Below, piece after piece: positions 12,433 to 25,566 of a stretch of DNA of 64,000 nt. The stretch covers positions 62,001 through 126,000 of the forward strand of contig NW_026604485.1 of assembly GCF_024763615.1 (NCBI RefSeq), read 5' to 3'. Both the position numbers and the translations under genes were made by a program. The notes beneath the pieces are model-generated. The model saw only the letters and a program-made list of their open reading frames with translations, did not search any database and was not told where the DNA came from. The first letter of the stretch is position 1. Every line of letters starts with the position of its first letter. This DNA is from Phlebotomus papatasi (taxonomy: Eukaryota > Arthropoda > Insecta > Diptera > Psychodidae).

Positions 12433-14484
12433 AACCCAGAAAGACTTTTAAGTGATCAAGGGATCTGTCATTTGCAAAATAAAGGATCTAATATTTATTG
12501 ACTTTTTTTATTTAATGGTTTGGAGTTTCACACAGGCATTTGATAAATTCTTTGATTGCAATAACCCAGAAAGACTTTTAAGTGATCAAGGGGTCTGTCA
12601 TTTGCAAAATAAAGGATCTAATATTTATTGACTTTTTTTATTTAATGATTTGAAGTTTCACACAGGCATTTGATAAATTCTTTAATTGCAATAACCCAGA
12701 AAGACTTTTAAGTGATCAAGGGGTCTGTCATTTACAAAATAAAGGGTCTAATATTTATTGACTTTTTTTTATTTAATGATTTGAAGTTTCACACAGGCAT
12801 TTGATAAATTCTTTAATTGCAATAACCCAGAAAGACTTTTAAGTGATCAAGGGATCTGTCATTTGCAAAATAAAGGATCTAATATTTATTGACTTTTTTT
12901 ATTTAATGGTTTGGAGTTTCACACAGGCATTTGATAAATTCTTTAATTGCAATAACCCAGAAAGACTTTTAAGTGATCAAGGGGTCTGTCATTTACAAAA
13001 TAAAGGATCTAATATTTATTGACTTTTTTACTTAATGGTTGGGAGTTTCACACAGGCATTTGATAAATTCTTTGATTGCAATAACCCAGAAAGACTTTTA
13101 AGTGATCAAGGGATCTGTCATTTGCAAAATAAAGGATCTAATATTTATTGACTTTTTTTATTTAATGATTTGAAGTTTCACACAGGCATTTGATAAATTC
13201 TTTAATTGCAATAACCCAGAAAGACTTTTAAGTGATCAAGGGATCTGTCATTTGCAAAATAAAGGATCTAATATTTATTGACTTTTTTTATTTAATGGTT
13301 TGGAGTTTCACACAGGCATTTGATAAATTCTTTAATTGCAATAACCCAGAAAGACTTTTAAGTGATCAAGGGGTCTGTCATTTACAAAATAAAGGATCTA
13401 ATATTTATTGACTTTTTTACTTAATGGTTGGGAGTTTCACACAGGCATTTGATAAATTCTTTGATTGCAATAACCCAGAAAGACTTTTAAGTGATCAAGG
13501 GATCTGTCATTTGCAAAATAAAGGATCTAATATTTCTTGACTTTTTTTATTTAATGATTTGAAGTTTCACACAGGCATTTGATAAATTCTTTAATTGCAA
13601 TAACCCAGAAAGACTTTTAAGTGATCAAGGGGTCTGTCATTTACAAAATAAAGGGTCTAATATTTATTGACTTTTTTTTATTTAATGATTTGAAGTTTCA
13701 CACAGGCATTTGATAAATTCTTTAATTGCAATAACCCAGAAAGACTTTTAAGTGATCAAGGGATCTGTCATTTGCAAAATAAAGGATCTAATATTTATTG
13801 ACTTTTTTTATTTAATGGTTTGGAGTTTCACACAGGCATTTGATAAATTCTTTAATTGCAATAACCCAGAAAGACTTTTAAGTGATCAAGGGGTCTGTCA
13901 TTTACAAAATAAAGGATCTAATATTTATTGACTTTTTTACTTAATGGTTGGGAGTTTCACACAGGCATTTGATAAATTCTTTGATTGCAATAACCCAGAA
14001 AGACTTTTAAGTGATCAAGGGATCTGTCATTTGCAAAATAAAGGATCTAATATTTATTGACTTTTTTTTATTTAATGATTTGAAGTTTCACACAGGCATT
14101 TGATAAATTCTTTAATTGCAATAACCCAGAAAGACTTTTAAGTGATCAAGGGGTCTGTCATTTACAAAATAAAGGGTCTAATATTTATTGACTTTTTTTA
14201 TTTAATGATTTGAAGTTTCACACAGGCATTTGATAAATTCTTTAATTGCAATAACCCAGAAAGACTTTTAAGTGATCAAGGGATCTGTCATTTGCAAAAT
14301 AAAGGATCTAATATTTATTGACTTTTTTTATTTAATGGTTTGGAGTTTCACACAGGCATTTGATAAATTCTTTAATTGCAATAACCCAGAAAGACTTTTA
14401 AGTGATCAAGGGGTCTGTCATTTACAAAATAAAGGATCTAATATTTATTGACTTTTTTACTTAATGGTTGGGAGTTTCACACAG

Positions 14485-14512
14485 GCATTTGACTTAAATT
14501 CATTTTAAATTC
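14485..14512 (+). other. 13-bp insertion in a b-type monomer
   Basis: GGCATTTGA is followed by CTTAAATTCATTT before the monomer resumes at TAAATTC. The landmark distance to the CATTAACAAA variant is 229 bp here against 216 bp in the three other copies, confirming +13 bp. The inserted bases are AT-rich and only partly resemble the monomer. Confidence 0.78.
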
Positions 14513-14936
14513 TTTGATTGCAATAACCCAGAAAGACTTTTAAGTGATCAAGGGATCTGTCATTTGCAAAATAAAGGATCTAATATTTATTGACTTTTTT
14601 TATTTAATGATTTGAAGTTTCACACAGGCATTTGATAAATTCTTTAATTGCAATAACCCAGAAAGACTTTTAAGTGATCAAGGGGTCTGTCATTAACAAA
14701 ATAAAGGGTCTAATATTTATTGACTTTTTTTTATTAAATGATTTGAAGTTTCACACAGGCATTTGATAAATTCTTTAATTGCAATAACCCAGAAAGACTT
14801 TTAAGTGATCAAGGGATCTGTCATTTGCAAAATAAAGGATCTAATATTTATTGACTTTTTTTATTTAATGGTTTGGAGTTTCACACAGGCATTTGATAAA
14901 TTCTTTAATTGCAATAACCCAGAAAGACTTTTAAGT

Positions 14937-15000
14937 GATCAACACAGGCATTTGATAAATTCTTTAATTGCAATAACCCAGAAAGACTTTTAAGTTTCAG
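14937..15000 (+). other. Truncated monomer with aberrant junctions
   Basis: GTGATCA jumps straight to ACACAGGCATTTGAT, skipping the end of one monomer and the start of the next. The partial unit then ends AAGTTTCAGGGGTCTG instead of AAGTGATCAAGGGGTCTG. Net result is a monomer of about 57 bp in place of about 130. Junction one has local microhomology (CA/ACA). Confidence 0.78.
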
Positions 15001-15097
15001 GGGTCTGTCATTTACAAAATAAAGGATCTAATATTTATTGACTTTTTTACTTAATGGTTGGGAGTTTCACACAGGCATTTGATAAATTCTTTGATTG

Positions 15098-15112
15098 CAA
15101 TGACTTTTAAGT
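15098..15112 (+). other. 10-bp deletion inside a monomer
   Basis: GATTGCAAT is joined directly to GACTTTTAAG; the intervening AACCCAGAAA is missing. It is the fourth lesion within about 2.7 kb of P3. Confidence 0.8.
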
Positions 15113-16476
15113 GATCAAGGGATCTGTCATTTGCAAAATAAAGGATCTAATATTTATTGACTTTTTTTATTTAATGGTTTGGAGTTTCACACAGGCATTT
15201 GATAAATTCTTTGATTGCAATAACCCAGAAAGACTTTTAAGTGATCAAGGGATCTGTCATTTGCAAAATAAAGGATCTAATATTTATTGACTTTTTTTAT
15301 TTAATGATTTGAAGTTTCACACAGGCATTTGATAAATTCTTTAATTGCAATAACCCAGAAAGACTTTTAAGTGATCAAGGGGTCTGTCATTTACAAAATA
15401 AAGGGTCTAATATTTATTGACTTTTCTTTATTTAATGATTTGAAGTTTCACACAGGCATTTGATAAATTCTTTAATTGCAATAACCCAGAAAGACTTTTA
15501 AGTGATCAAGGGGTCTGTCATTTACAAAATAAAGGATCTAATATTTATTGACTTTTTTTTATTTAATGGTTTGGAGTTTCACACAGGCATTTGATAAATT
15601 CTTTAATTGCAATAACGCATAGAGACTTTTAAGTGATCAAGGGGTCTGTCATTTACAAAATAAAGGATCTAATATTTATTGACTTTTTTTTATTTAATGA
15701 TTTGAAGTTTCACACAGGCATTTGATAAATTCTTTAATTGCAATAACCCAGAAAGACTTTTAAGTGATCAAGTGGTCTGTCATTTACAAAATAAAGGATC
15801 TAATATTTATTGACTTTTTTTATTTAATGATTTGAAGTTTCACACAGGCATTTGATAAATTCTTTGATTGCAATAACGCATAGAGACTTTTTTAAGTGAT
15901 CAAGGGGTCTGTCATTTACAAATAAAGGATCTGATTTATATTGATTTTTTTTATTTAATGATTTGAAGTTTCACACAGGCATTTGATAAATTCTTTGATT
16001 GCAATAACGCATAGAGACTTTTTTAAGTGATCAAGGGGTCTGTCATTTACAAAATAAAGGATCTAATATTTATTGTCTTTTTTTATTTAATGGTTTGGAG
16101 TTTCACACAGGCATTTGATAAATTCTTTGATTGCAATAACCCAGAAAGACTTTTAAGTGATCAAGGGGTCTGTCATTTACAAAATAAAGGGTCTAATATT
16201 TATTGACTTTTTTTTATTTAATGATTTGAAGTTTCACACAGGCATTTGATAAATTCTTTAATTGCAATAACCCAGAAAGACTTTTAAGTGATCAAGGGAT
16301 CTGTCATTTGCAAAATAAAGGATCTAATATTTATTGACTTTTTTTTATTTAATGATTTGAAGTTTCACACAGGCATTTGATAAATTCTTTAATTGCAATA
16401 ACCCAGAAAGACTTTTAAGTGATCAAGGGGTCTGTCATTTGCAAAATAAAGGATCTAATATTTATTGACTTTTTTA

Positions 16477-17517
16477 CTTAATGGTTGGGAGTTTCACACA
16501 GGCATTTGATAAATTCTTTGATTGCAATAACCCAGAAAGACTTTTAAGTGATCAAGGGATCTGTCATTTGCAAAATAAAGGATCTAATATTTATTGACTT
16601 TTTTTATTTAATGATTTGAAGTTTCACACAGGCATTTGATAAATTCTTTAATTGCAATAACCCAGAAAGACTTTTAAGTGATCAAGGGGTCTGTCATTTA
16701 CAAAATAAAGGGTCTAATATTTATTGACTTTTTTTTATTTAATGATTTGAAGTTTCACACAGGCATTTGATAAATTCTTTAATTGCAATAACCCAGAAAG
16801 ACTTTTAAGTGATCAAGGGATCTGTCATTTGCAAAATAAAGGATCTAATATTTATTGACTTTTTTTATTTAATGGTTTGGAGTTTCACACAGGCATTTGA
16901 TAAATTCTTTAATTGCAATAACCCAGAAAGACTTTTAAGTGATCAAGGGGTCTGTCATTTACAAAATAAAGGATCTAATATTTATTGACTTTTTTACTTA
17001 ATGGTTGGGAGTTTCACACAGGCATTTGATAAATTCTTTGATTGCAATAACCCAGAAAGACTTTTAAGTGATCAAGGGATCTGTCATTTGCAAAATAAAG
17101 GATCTAATATTTATTGACTTTTTTTATTTAATGGTTTGGAGTTTCACACAGGCATTTGATAAATTCTTTGATTGCAATAACCCAGAAAGACTTTTAAGTG
17201 ATCAAGGGGTCTGTCATTTACAAAATAAAGGGTCTAATATTTATTGACTTTTTTTTATTTAATGATTTGAAGTTTCACACAGGCATTTGATAAATTCTTT
17301 AATTGCAATAACCCAGAAAGACTTTTAAGTGATCAAGGGATCTGTCATTTGCAAAATAAAGGATCTAATATTTATTGACTTTTTTTATTTAATGGTTTGG
17401 AGTTTCACACAGGCATTTGATAAATTCTTTAATTGCAATAACCCAGAAAGACTTTTAAGTGATCAAGGGGTCTGTCATTTACAAAATAAAGGATCTAATA
17501 TTTATTGACTTTTTTAC
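16477..17517 (+). repeat. 4-monomer HOR run in A1 (first)
   Basis: b-subtype landmarks at 16477, 16997 and 17517, exactly 520 bp apart. The A2 counterpart has landmarks at 43197, 43847 and 44367, so the first interval gained one monomer there (650 against 520). Confidence 0.85.
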
Positions 17518-19473
17518 TTAATGGTTGGGAGTTTCACACAGGCATTTGATAAATTCTTTGATTGCAATAACCCAGAAAGACTTTTAAGTGATCAAGGGAT
17601 CTGTCATTTGCAAAATAAAGGATCTAATATTTATTGACTTTTTTTATTTAATGGTTTGGAGTTTCACACAGGCATTTGATAAATTCTTTGATTGCAATAA
17701 CCCAGAAAGACTTTTAAGTGATCAAGGGATCTGTCATTTGCAAAATAAAGGATCTAATATTTATTGACTTTTTTTATTTAATGATTTGAAGTTTCACACA
17801 GGCATTTGATAAATTCTTTAATTGCAATAACCCAGAAAGACTTTTAAGTGATCAAGGGGTCTGTCATTTACAAAATAAAGGGTCTAATATTTATTGACTT
17901 TTTTTTATTTAATGATTTGAAGTTTCACACAGGCATTTGATAAATTCTTTAATTGCAATAACCCAGAAAGACTTTTAAGTGATCAAGGGGTCTGTCATTT
18001 ACAAAATAAAGGATCTAATATTTATTGACTTTTTTTTATTTAATGGTTTGGAGTTTCACGCAGGCATTTGATAAATTCTTTAATTGCAATAACGCATAGA
18101 GACTTTTAAGTGATCAAGGGGTCTGTCATTTACAAAATAAAGGATCTAATATTTATTGACTTTTTTTTATTTAATGATTTGAAGTTTCACACAGGCATTT
18201 GATAAATTCTTTAATTGCAATAACCCAGAAAGACTTTTAAGTGATCAAGGGGTCTGTCATTTACAAAATAAAGGATCTAATATTTATTGACTTTTTTTAT
18301 TTAATGATTTGAAGTTTCACACAGGCATTTGATAAATTCTTTGATTGCAATAACGCATAGAGACTTTTTTAAGTGATCAAGGGGTCTGTCATTTACAAAA
18401 TAAAGGATCTGATTTTTATTGATTTTTTTTTATTTAATGGTTTGGAGTTTCACACAGGCATTTGATAAATTCTTTAATTGCAATAACCCAGAAAGACTTT
18501 TAAGTGATCAAGGGGTCTCTCATTTACAAAATAAAGGATCTAATATTTATTGACTTTTTTTATTTAATGGTTTGGAGTTTCACACAGGCATTTGATAAAT
18601 TATTTGATTGCAATAACCCAGAAAGACTTTTAAGTGATCAAGGGGTCTGTCATTTACAAAATAAAGGATCTAATATTTATTGTCTTTTTTTATTTAATGG
18701 TTTGGAGTTTCACACAGGCATTTGATAAATTCTTTGATTGCAATAACCCAGAAAGACTTTTAAGTGATCAAGGGGTCTGTCATTTACAAAATAAAGGGTC
18801 TAATATTTATTGACTTTTTTTTATTTAATGATTTGAAGTTTCACACAGGCATTTGATAAATTCTTTGATTGCAATAACCCAGAAAGACTTTTAAGTGATC
18901 AAGGGGTCTGTCATTTACAAAATAAAGGATCTAATATTTATTGACTTTTTTACTTAATGGTTGGGAGTTTCACACAGGAATTTGATAAATTCTTTGATTG
19001 CAATAACCCAGAAAGACTTTTAAGTGATCAAGGGGTCTGTCATTTACAAAATAAAGGATCTAATATTTATTGACTTTTTTTTATTTAATGATTTGAAGTT
19101 TCACACAAGCATTTGATAAATTCTTTAATTGCAATAACCCAGAAAGACTTTTAAGTGATCAAGGGGTCTGTCATTTACAAAATAAAGGGTCTAATATTTA
19201 TTGACTTTTTTTTATTTAATGATTTGAAGTTTCACACAGGCATTTGATAAATTCTTTAATTGCAATAACCCAGAAAGACTTTTAAGTGATCAAGGGATCT
19301 GTCATTTGCAAAATAAAGGATCTAATATTTATTCACTTTTTTTATTTAATGGTTTGGAGTTTCACACAGGCATTTGATAAATTCTTTAATTGCAATAACC
19401 CAGAAAGACTTTTAAGTGATCAAGGGGTCTGTCATTTACAAAATAAAGGATCTAATATTTATTGACTTTTTTA

Positions 19474-21034
19474 CTTAATGGTTGGGAGTTTCACACAGGC
19501 ATTTGATAAATTCTTTGATTGCAATAACCCAGAAAGACTTTTAAGTGATCAAGGGATCTGTCATTTGCAAAATAAAGGATCTAATATTTATTGACTTTTT
19601 TTATTTAATGGTTTGGAGTTTCACACAGGCATTTGATAAATTCTTTGATTGCAATAACCCAGAAAGACTTTTAAGTGATCAAGGGGTCTGTCATTTACAA
19701 AATAAAGGATCTAATATTTATTGTCTTTTTTTATTTAATGGTTTGGAGTTTCACACAGGCATTTGATAAATTCTTTGATTGCAATAACCCAGAAAGACTT
19801 TTAAGTGATCAAGGGGTCTGTCATTTACAAAATAAAGGGTCTAATATTTATTGACTTTTTTTTATTTAATGATTTGAAGTTTCACACAGGCATTTGATAA
19901 ATTCTTTGATTGCAATAACCCAGAAAGACTTTTAAGTGATCAAGGGGTCTGTCATTTACAAAATAAAGGATCTAATATTTATTGACTTTTTTACTTAATG
20001 GTTGGGAGTTTCACACAGGCATTTGATAAATTCTTTGATTGCAATAACCCAGAAAGACTTTTAAGTGATCAAGGGATCTGTCATTTGCAAAATAAAGGAT
20101 CTAATATTTATTGACTTTTTTTATTTAATGATTTGAAGTTTCACACAGGCATTTGATAAATTCTTTAATTGCAATAACCCAGAAAGACTTTTAAGTGATC
20201 AAGGGGTCTGTCATTTACAAAATAAAGGGTCTAATATTTATTGACTTTTTTTTATTTAATGATTTGAAGTTTCACACAGGCATTTGATAAATTCTTTAAT
20301 TGCAATAACCCAGAAAGACTTTTAAGTGATCAAGGGATCCGTCTTTTGCAAAATAAAGGATCTAATATTTATTGACTTTTTTTATTTAATGGTTTGGAGT
20401 TTCACACAGGCATTTGATAAATTCTTTAATTGCAATAACCCAGAAAGACTTTTAAGTGATCAAGGGGTCTGTCATTTACAAAATAAAGGATCTAATATTT
20501 ATTGACTTTTTTACTTAATGGTTGGGAGTTTCACACAGGCATTTGATAAATTCTTTGATTGCAATAACCCAGAAAGACTTTTAAGTGATCAAGGGATCTG
20601 TCATTTGCAAAATAAAGGATCTAATATTTATTGACTTTTTTTATTTAATGATTTGAAGTTTCACACAGGCATTTGATAAATTCTTTAATTGCAATAACCC
20701 AGAAAGACTTTTAAGTGATCAAGGGGTCTGTCATTTACAAAATAAAGGGTCTAATATTTATTGACTTTTTTTTATTTAATGATTTGAAGTTTCACACAGG
20801 CATTTGATAAATTCTTTAATTGCAATAACCCAGAAAGACTTTTAAGTGATCAAGGGATCTGTCATTTGCAAAATAAAGGATCTAATATTTATTGACTTTT
20901 TTTATTTAATGGTTTGGAGTTTCACACAGGCATTTGATAAATTCTTTAATTGCAATAACCCAGAAAGACTTTTAAGTGATCAAGGGGTCTGTCATTTACA
21001 AAATAAAGGATCTAATATTTATTGACTTTTTTAC
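19474..21034 (+). repeat. 4-monomer HOR run in A1 (second), exact 520-bp ladder
   Basis: Landmarks at 19474, 19994, 20514 and 21034 give three consecutive cycles of exactly 520 bp. The A2 counterpart runs from 46193 to 46843 with a single 650-bp step, so 910 bp (seven monomers) separate the two copies. The offset accordingly steps from 26,719 before this run to 25,809 after it. Confidence 0.88.
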
Positions 21035-24000
21035 TTAATGGTTGGGAGTTTCACACAGGCATTTGATAAATTCTTTGATTGCAATAACCCAGAAAGACTT
21101 TTAAGTGATCAAGGGATCTGTCATTTGCAAAATAAAGGATCTAATATTTATTGACTTTTTTTATTTAATGATTTGAAGTTTCACACAGGCATTTGATAAA
21201 TTCTTTAATTGCAATAACCCAGAAAGACTTTTAAGTGATCAAGGGGTCTGTCATTTACAAAATAAAGGGTCTAATATTTATTGACTTTTTTTTATTTAAT
21301 GATTTGAAGTTTCACACAGGCATTTGATAAATTCTTTAATTGCAATAACCCAGAAAGACTTTTAAGTGATCAAGGGGTCTGTCATTTACAAAATAAAGGA
21401 TCTAATATTTATTGACTTTTTTTTATTTAATGGTTTGGAGTTTCACACAGGCATTTGATAAATTCTTTAATTGCAATAACGCATAGAGACTTTTAAGTGA
21501 TCAAGGGGTCTGTCATTTACAAAATAAAGGATCTAATATTTATTGACTTTTTTTTATTTAATGATTTGAAGTTTCACACAGGCATTTGATAAATTCTTTA
21601 ATTGCAATAACCCAGAAAGACTTTTAAGTGATCAAGGGGTCTGTCATTTACAAAATAAAGGATCTAATATTTATTGACTTTTTTTATTTAATGATTTGAA
21701 GTTTCACACAGGCATTTGATAAATTCTTTGATTGCAATAACGCATAGAGACTTTTTTAAGTGATCAAGGGGTCTGTCATTTACAAAATAAAGGATCTGAT
21801 TTATATTGATTTTTTTTATTTAATGATTTGAAGTTTCACACAGGCATTTGATAAATTCTTTAATTGCAATAACCCAGAAAGACTTTTAAGTGATCAAGGG
21901 GTCTCTCATTTACAAAATAAAGGATCTAATATTTATTGACTTTTTTTATTTAATGGTTTGGAGTTTCACACAGGCATTTGATAAATTCTTTGATTGCAAT
22001 AACCCAGAAAGACTTTTAAGTGATCAAGGGGTCTGTCATTTACAAAATAAAGGATCTAATATTTATTGTCTTTTTTTATTTAGTGGTTTGGAGTTTCACA
22101 CAGGCATTTGATAAATTCTTTAATTGCAATAACCCAGAAAGACTTTTAAGTGATCAAGGGGTCTCTCATTTACAAAATAAAGGATCTAATATTTATTGAC
22201 TTTTTTCTATTTAATGGTTTGGAGTTTCACACAGGCATTTGATAAATTCTTTAATTGCAATAACGCATAGAGACTTTTAAGTGATCAAGGGGTCTGTCAT
22301 TTACAAAATAAAGGATCTAATATTTATTGACTTTTTTTATTTAATGGTTTGGAGTTTCACACAGGCATTTGATAAATTCTTTGATTGCAATAACCCAGAA
22401 AGACTTTTAAGTGATCAAGGGGTCTGTCATTTACAAAATAAAGGGTCTAATATTTATTGACTTTTTTTTATTTAATGATTTGAAGTTTCACACAGGCATT
22501 TGATAAATTCTTTGATTGCAATAACCCAGAAAGACTTTTAAGTGATCAAGGGGTCTGTCATTTACAAAATAAAGGATCTAATATTTATTGACTTTTTTTT
22601 ATTTAATGATTTGAAGTTTCACACAGGTATTTGATAAATTCTTTAATTGCAATAACGCATAGAGACTTTTAAGTGATCAAGGGGTCTGTCATTTACAAAA
22701 TAAAGGATCTAATATTTATTGACTTTTTTATTTAATGGTTTGGAGTTTCACACAGGCATTTGATAAATTCTTTAATTAAAATAACGCATAGAGACTTTTA
22801 AGTGATCAAGGGGTCTGTCATTTACAAAATAAAGGATCTAATATTTATTGACTTTTTTTATTTAATGGTTTGGAGTTTCACACAGGCATTTGATAAATTC
22901 TTTGATTGCAATAACCCAGAAAGACTTTTAAGTGATCAAGGGGTCTGTCATTTACAAAATAAAGGATCTAATATTTATTGACTTTTTTTTATTTAATGAT
23001 TTGAAGTTTCACACAGGTATTTGATAAATTCCTTAATTGCAATAACGCATAGAGACTTTTAAGTGATCAAGGGGTCTGTCATTTACAAAATAAAGGATCT
23101 AATATTTATTGACTTTTTTTATTTAATGGTTTGGAGTTTCACACAGGCATTTGATAAATTCTTTGATTGCAATAACCCAGAAAGACTTTTAAGTGATCAA
23201 GAGGTCTGTCATTTACAAAATAAAGGATCTAATATTTATTGACTTTTTTATTTAATGGTTTGGAGTTTCACACAGGCATTTGATAAATTCTTTGATTGCA
23301 ATAACCCAGAAAGACTTATAAGTGATCAAGGGGTCTGTCATTTACAAAATAAAGGATCTAATATTTATTGACTTTTTTTTATTTAATGGTTTGGAGTTTC
23401 ACACAGGCATTTGATAAATTCTTTAATTGCAATAACCCAGAAAGACTTTTAAGTGATCAAGGGGTCTGTCATTTACAAAATAAAGGATCTAATATTTATT
23501 GACTTTTTTTATTTAATGGTTTGGAGTTTCACACAGGCATTTGATAAATTCTTTGATTGCAATAACCCAGAAAGACTTTTAAGTGATCAAGGGGTCTGTC
23601 ATTTACAAAATAAAGGATCTAATATTTATTGACTTTTTTTTATTTAATGGTTTGGAGTTTCACACAGGCATTTGATAAATTCTTTAATTGCAATAACGCA
23701 TAGAGACTTTTAAGTGATCAAGGGGTCTGTCATTTACAAAATAAAGGATCTAATATTTATTGACTTTTTTTATTTAATGGTTTGGAGTTTCACACAGGCA
23801 TTTGATAAATTCTTTGATTGCAATAACCCAGAAAGACTTTTAAGTGATCAAGGGGTCTGTCATTTACAAAATAAAGGATCTAATATTTTTTGACTTTTTT
23901 TATTTAATGGTTTGGAGTTTCACACAGGCATTTGATAAATTCTTTGATTGCAATAACCCAGAAAGACTTTTAAGTGATCAAGGGGTCTGTCATTTACAAA

Positions 24001-25553
24001 ATAAAGGATCTAATATTTATTGACTTTTTTTATTTAATGGTTTGGAGTTTCACACAGGCATTTGATAAATTCTTTGATTGCAATAACGCATAGAGACTTT
24101 TTTAAGTGATCAAGGGGTCTGTCATTTACAAAATAAAGGATCTGATTTTTATTGATTTTTTTTTATTTAATGGTTTGGAGTTTCACACAGGCATTGGATA
24201 AATTCTTTAATTGCAATAACCCAGAAAGACTTTTAAGTGATCAAGGGGTCTCTCATTTACAAAATAAAGGACCTAATATTTATTGACTTTTTTTTATTTA
24301 ATGGTTTGGAGTTTCACACAGGCATTTGATAAATTCTTTGATTGCAATAACCCAGAAAGACTTTTAAGTGATCAAGGGGTCTGTCATTTACAAAATAAAG
24401 GATCTAATATTTATTGTCTTTTTTTATTTAATGGTTTGGAGTTTCACACAGGCATTTGATAAATTCTTTGATTGCAATAACCCAGAAAGACTTTTAAGTG
24501 ATCAAGGGGTCTGTCATTTACAAAATAAAGGGTCTAATATTTATTGACTTTTTTTTATTTAATGATTTGAAGTTTCACACAGGCATTTGATAAATTCTTT
24601 GATTGCAATAACCCAGAAAGACTTTTAAGTGATCAAGGGGTCTGTCATTTACAAAATAAAGGATCTAATATTAATTGACTTTTTTATTTAATGGTTTGGA
24701 ATGTCACACAGTCATTTGATAAATTCTTTAATTGCAATAACCCAGAAAGACTTTTAAGTGATCAAGGGGTCTGTCATTTACAAAATAAAGGATCTAATAT
24801 TTATTGACTTTTTTTTATTTAATGATTTGAAGTTTCACACAGGCATTTGATAAATTCTTTAATTGCAATAACGCATAGAGACTTTTAAGTGATCAAGGGG
24901 TCTGTCATTTACAAAATAAAGGATCTAATATTTATTGACTTTTTTTTATTTAATGATTTGAAGTTTCACACAGGCATTTGATAAATTCTTTAATTGCAAT
25001 AACCCAGAAAGACTTTTAAGTGATCAAGGGGTCTGTCATTTACAAAATAAAGGATCTAATATTTATTGACTTTTTTTATTTAATGATTTGAAGTTTCACA
25101 CAGGTATTTGATAAATTCTTTAATTGCAATAACGCATAGAGACTTTTAAGTGATCAAGGGGTCTGTCATTTACAAAATAAAGGATCTAATATTTATTGAC
25201 TTTTTTTATTTAATGGTTTGGAGTTTCACACAGGCATTTGATAAATTCTTTGCTTGCAATAACACAGAAGGACTTTTAAGTGATCAAGGGGTCTGTCATT
25301 TACAAAATAAAGGATTTAATATTTATTGACTTTTTTTATTTAATGGTTTGGAGTTTCACACAGGCATTTGATAAATTCTTTGATTGCAATAACCCAGAAA
25401 GACTTTTAAGTGATCAAGGGGTCTGTCATTTACAAAATAAAGGATCTAATATTTATTGACTTTTTTTATTTAATGATTTGAAGTTTCACACAGGCATTTG
25501 ATAAATTCTTTGATTGCAATAACGCATAGAGACTTTTTTAAGTGATCAAGGGG

Positions 25554-25566
25554 TCTGCAATCATTT
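25554..25566 (+). other. 3-bp insertion private to B1
   Basis: GTCTGTCATT reads GTCTGCAATCATT. The insertion accounts for the B1/B2 offset change from 7,067 to 7,064 and is absent from B2 and B3. Confidence 0.8.

Larger units (their letters stand above)
12370..15050 (+). repeat. HOR run in P3 with disrupted units
   Basis: b-subtype landmarks lie at 12370, 13031, 13420, 13940, 14460 and 15050, with spacings 661, 389, 520, 520 and 590 bp. P2 has 650, 389, 520, 519 and 650. The 661 is 650 plus an 11-bp insertion near 12,420. The 590 is explained by a 13-bp insertion near 14,492 plus a partial monomer near 14,940-14,998. Otherwise order and subtype follow P1 and P2. Confidence 0.85.
10715..15863 (+). 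repeat. Block P3, 5,149-bp super-repeat unit
   Basis: Third consecutive P unit with the same opening (paired GCATAG monomers, GTCTCTCATT at about 11,023, TTATTGTCTT at about 11,182). It matches P2 closely at the start; the unusual TTCCTTGATTG is shared at about 4,739 and 11,107. The HOR part matches P1 and P2 but carries four small disruptions between 12.4 and 15.1 kb that are absent from the other units. Its right edge is the next GCATAG long-T monomer at 15,864. Confidence 0.82.
15864..24073 (+). repeat. Block A1, mixed-subtype region
   Basis: Defined by long-range pairing with A2. The private variant TAAATTATTTGATTG at 18,601 recurs at 45,320 (offset 26,719). CACACAAGC at 19,102 recurs at the same offset, as does TTATTCAC near 19,330. 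AAGACTTATAAG at 23,311 recurs at 49,120 (offset 25,809). The block begins with a GCATAG long-T monomer, holds two 4-monomer HOR runs, and changes after about 21.4 kb into mixed GGTTTGGAG, GATTTGAAG and GCATAG monomers. Variants seen only here include CACGCAGG (about 18,056), CACAGGAATTTG (about 18,972), GGATCCGTCTTTTG (about 20,336) and TTTAGTGG (about 22,080). Confidence 0.8.
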
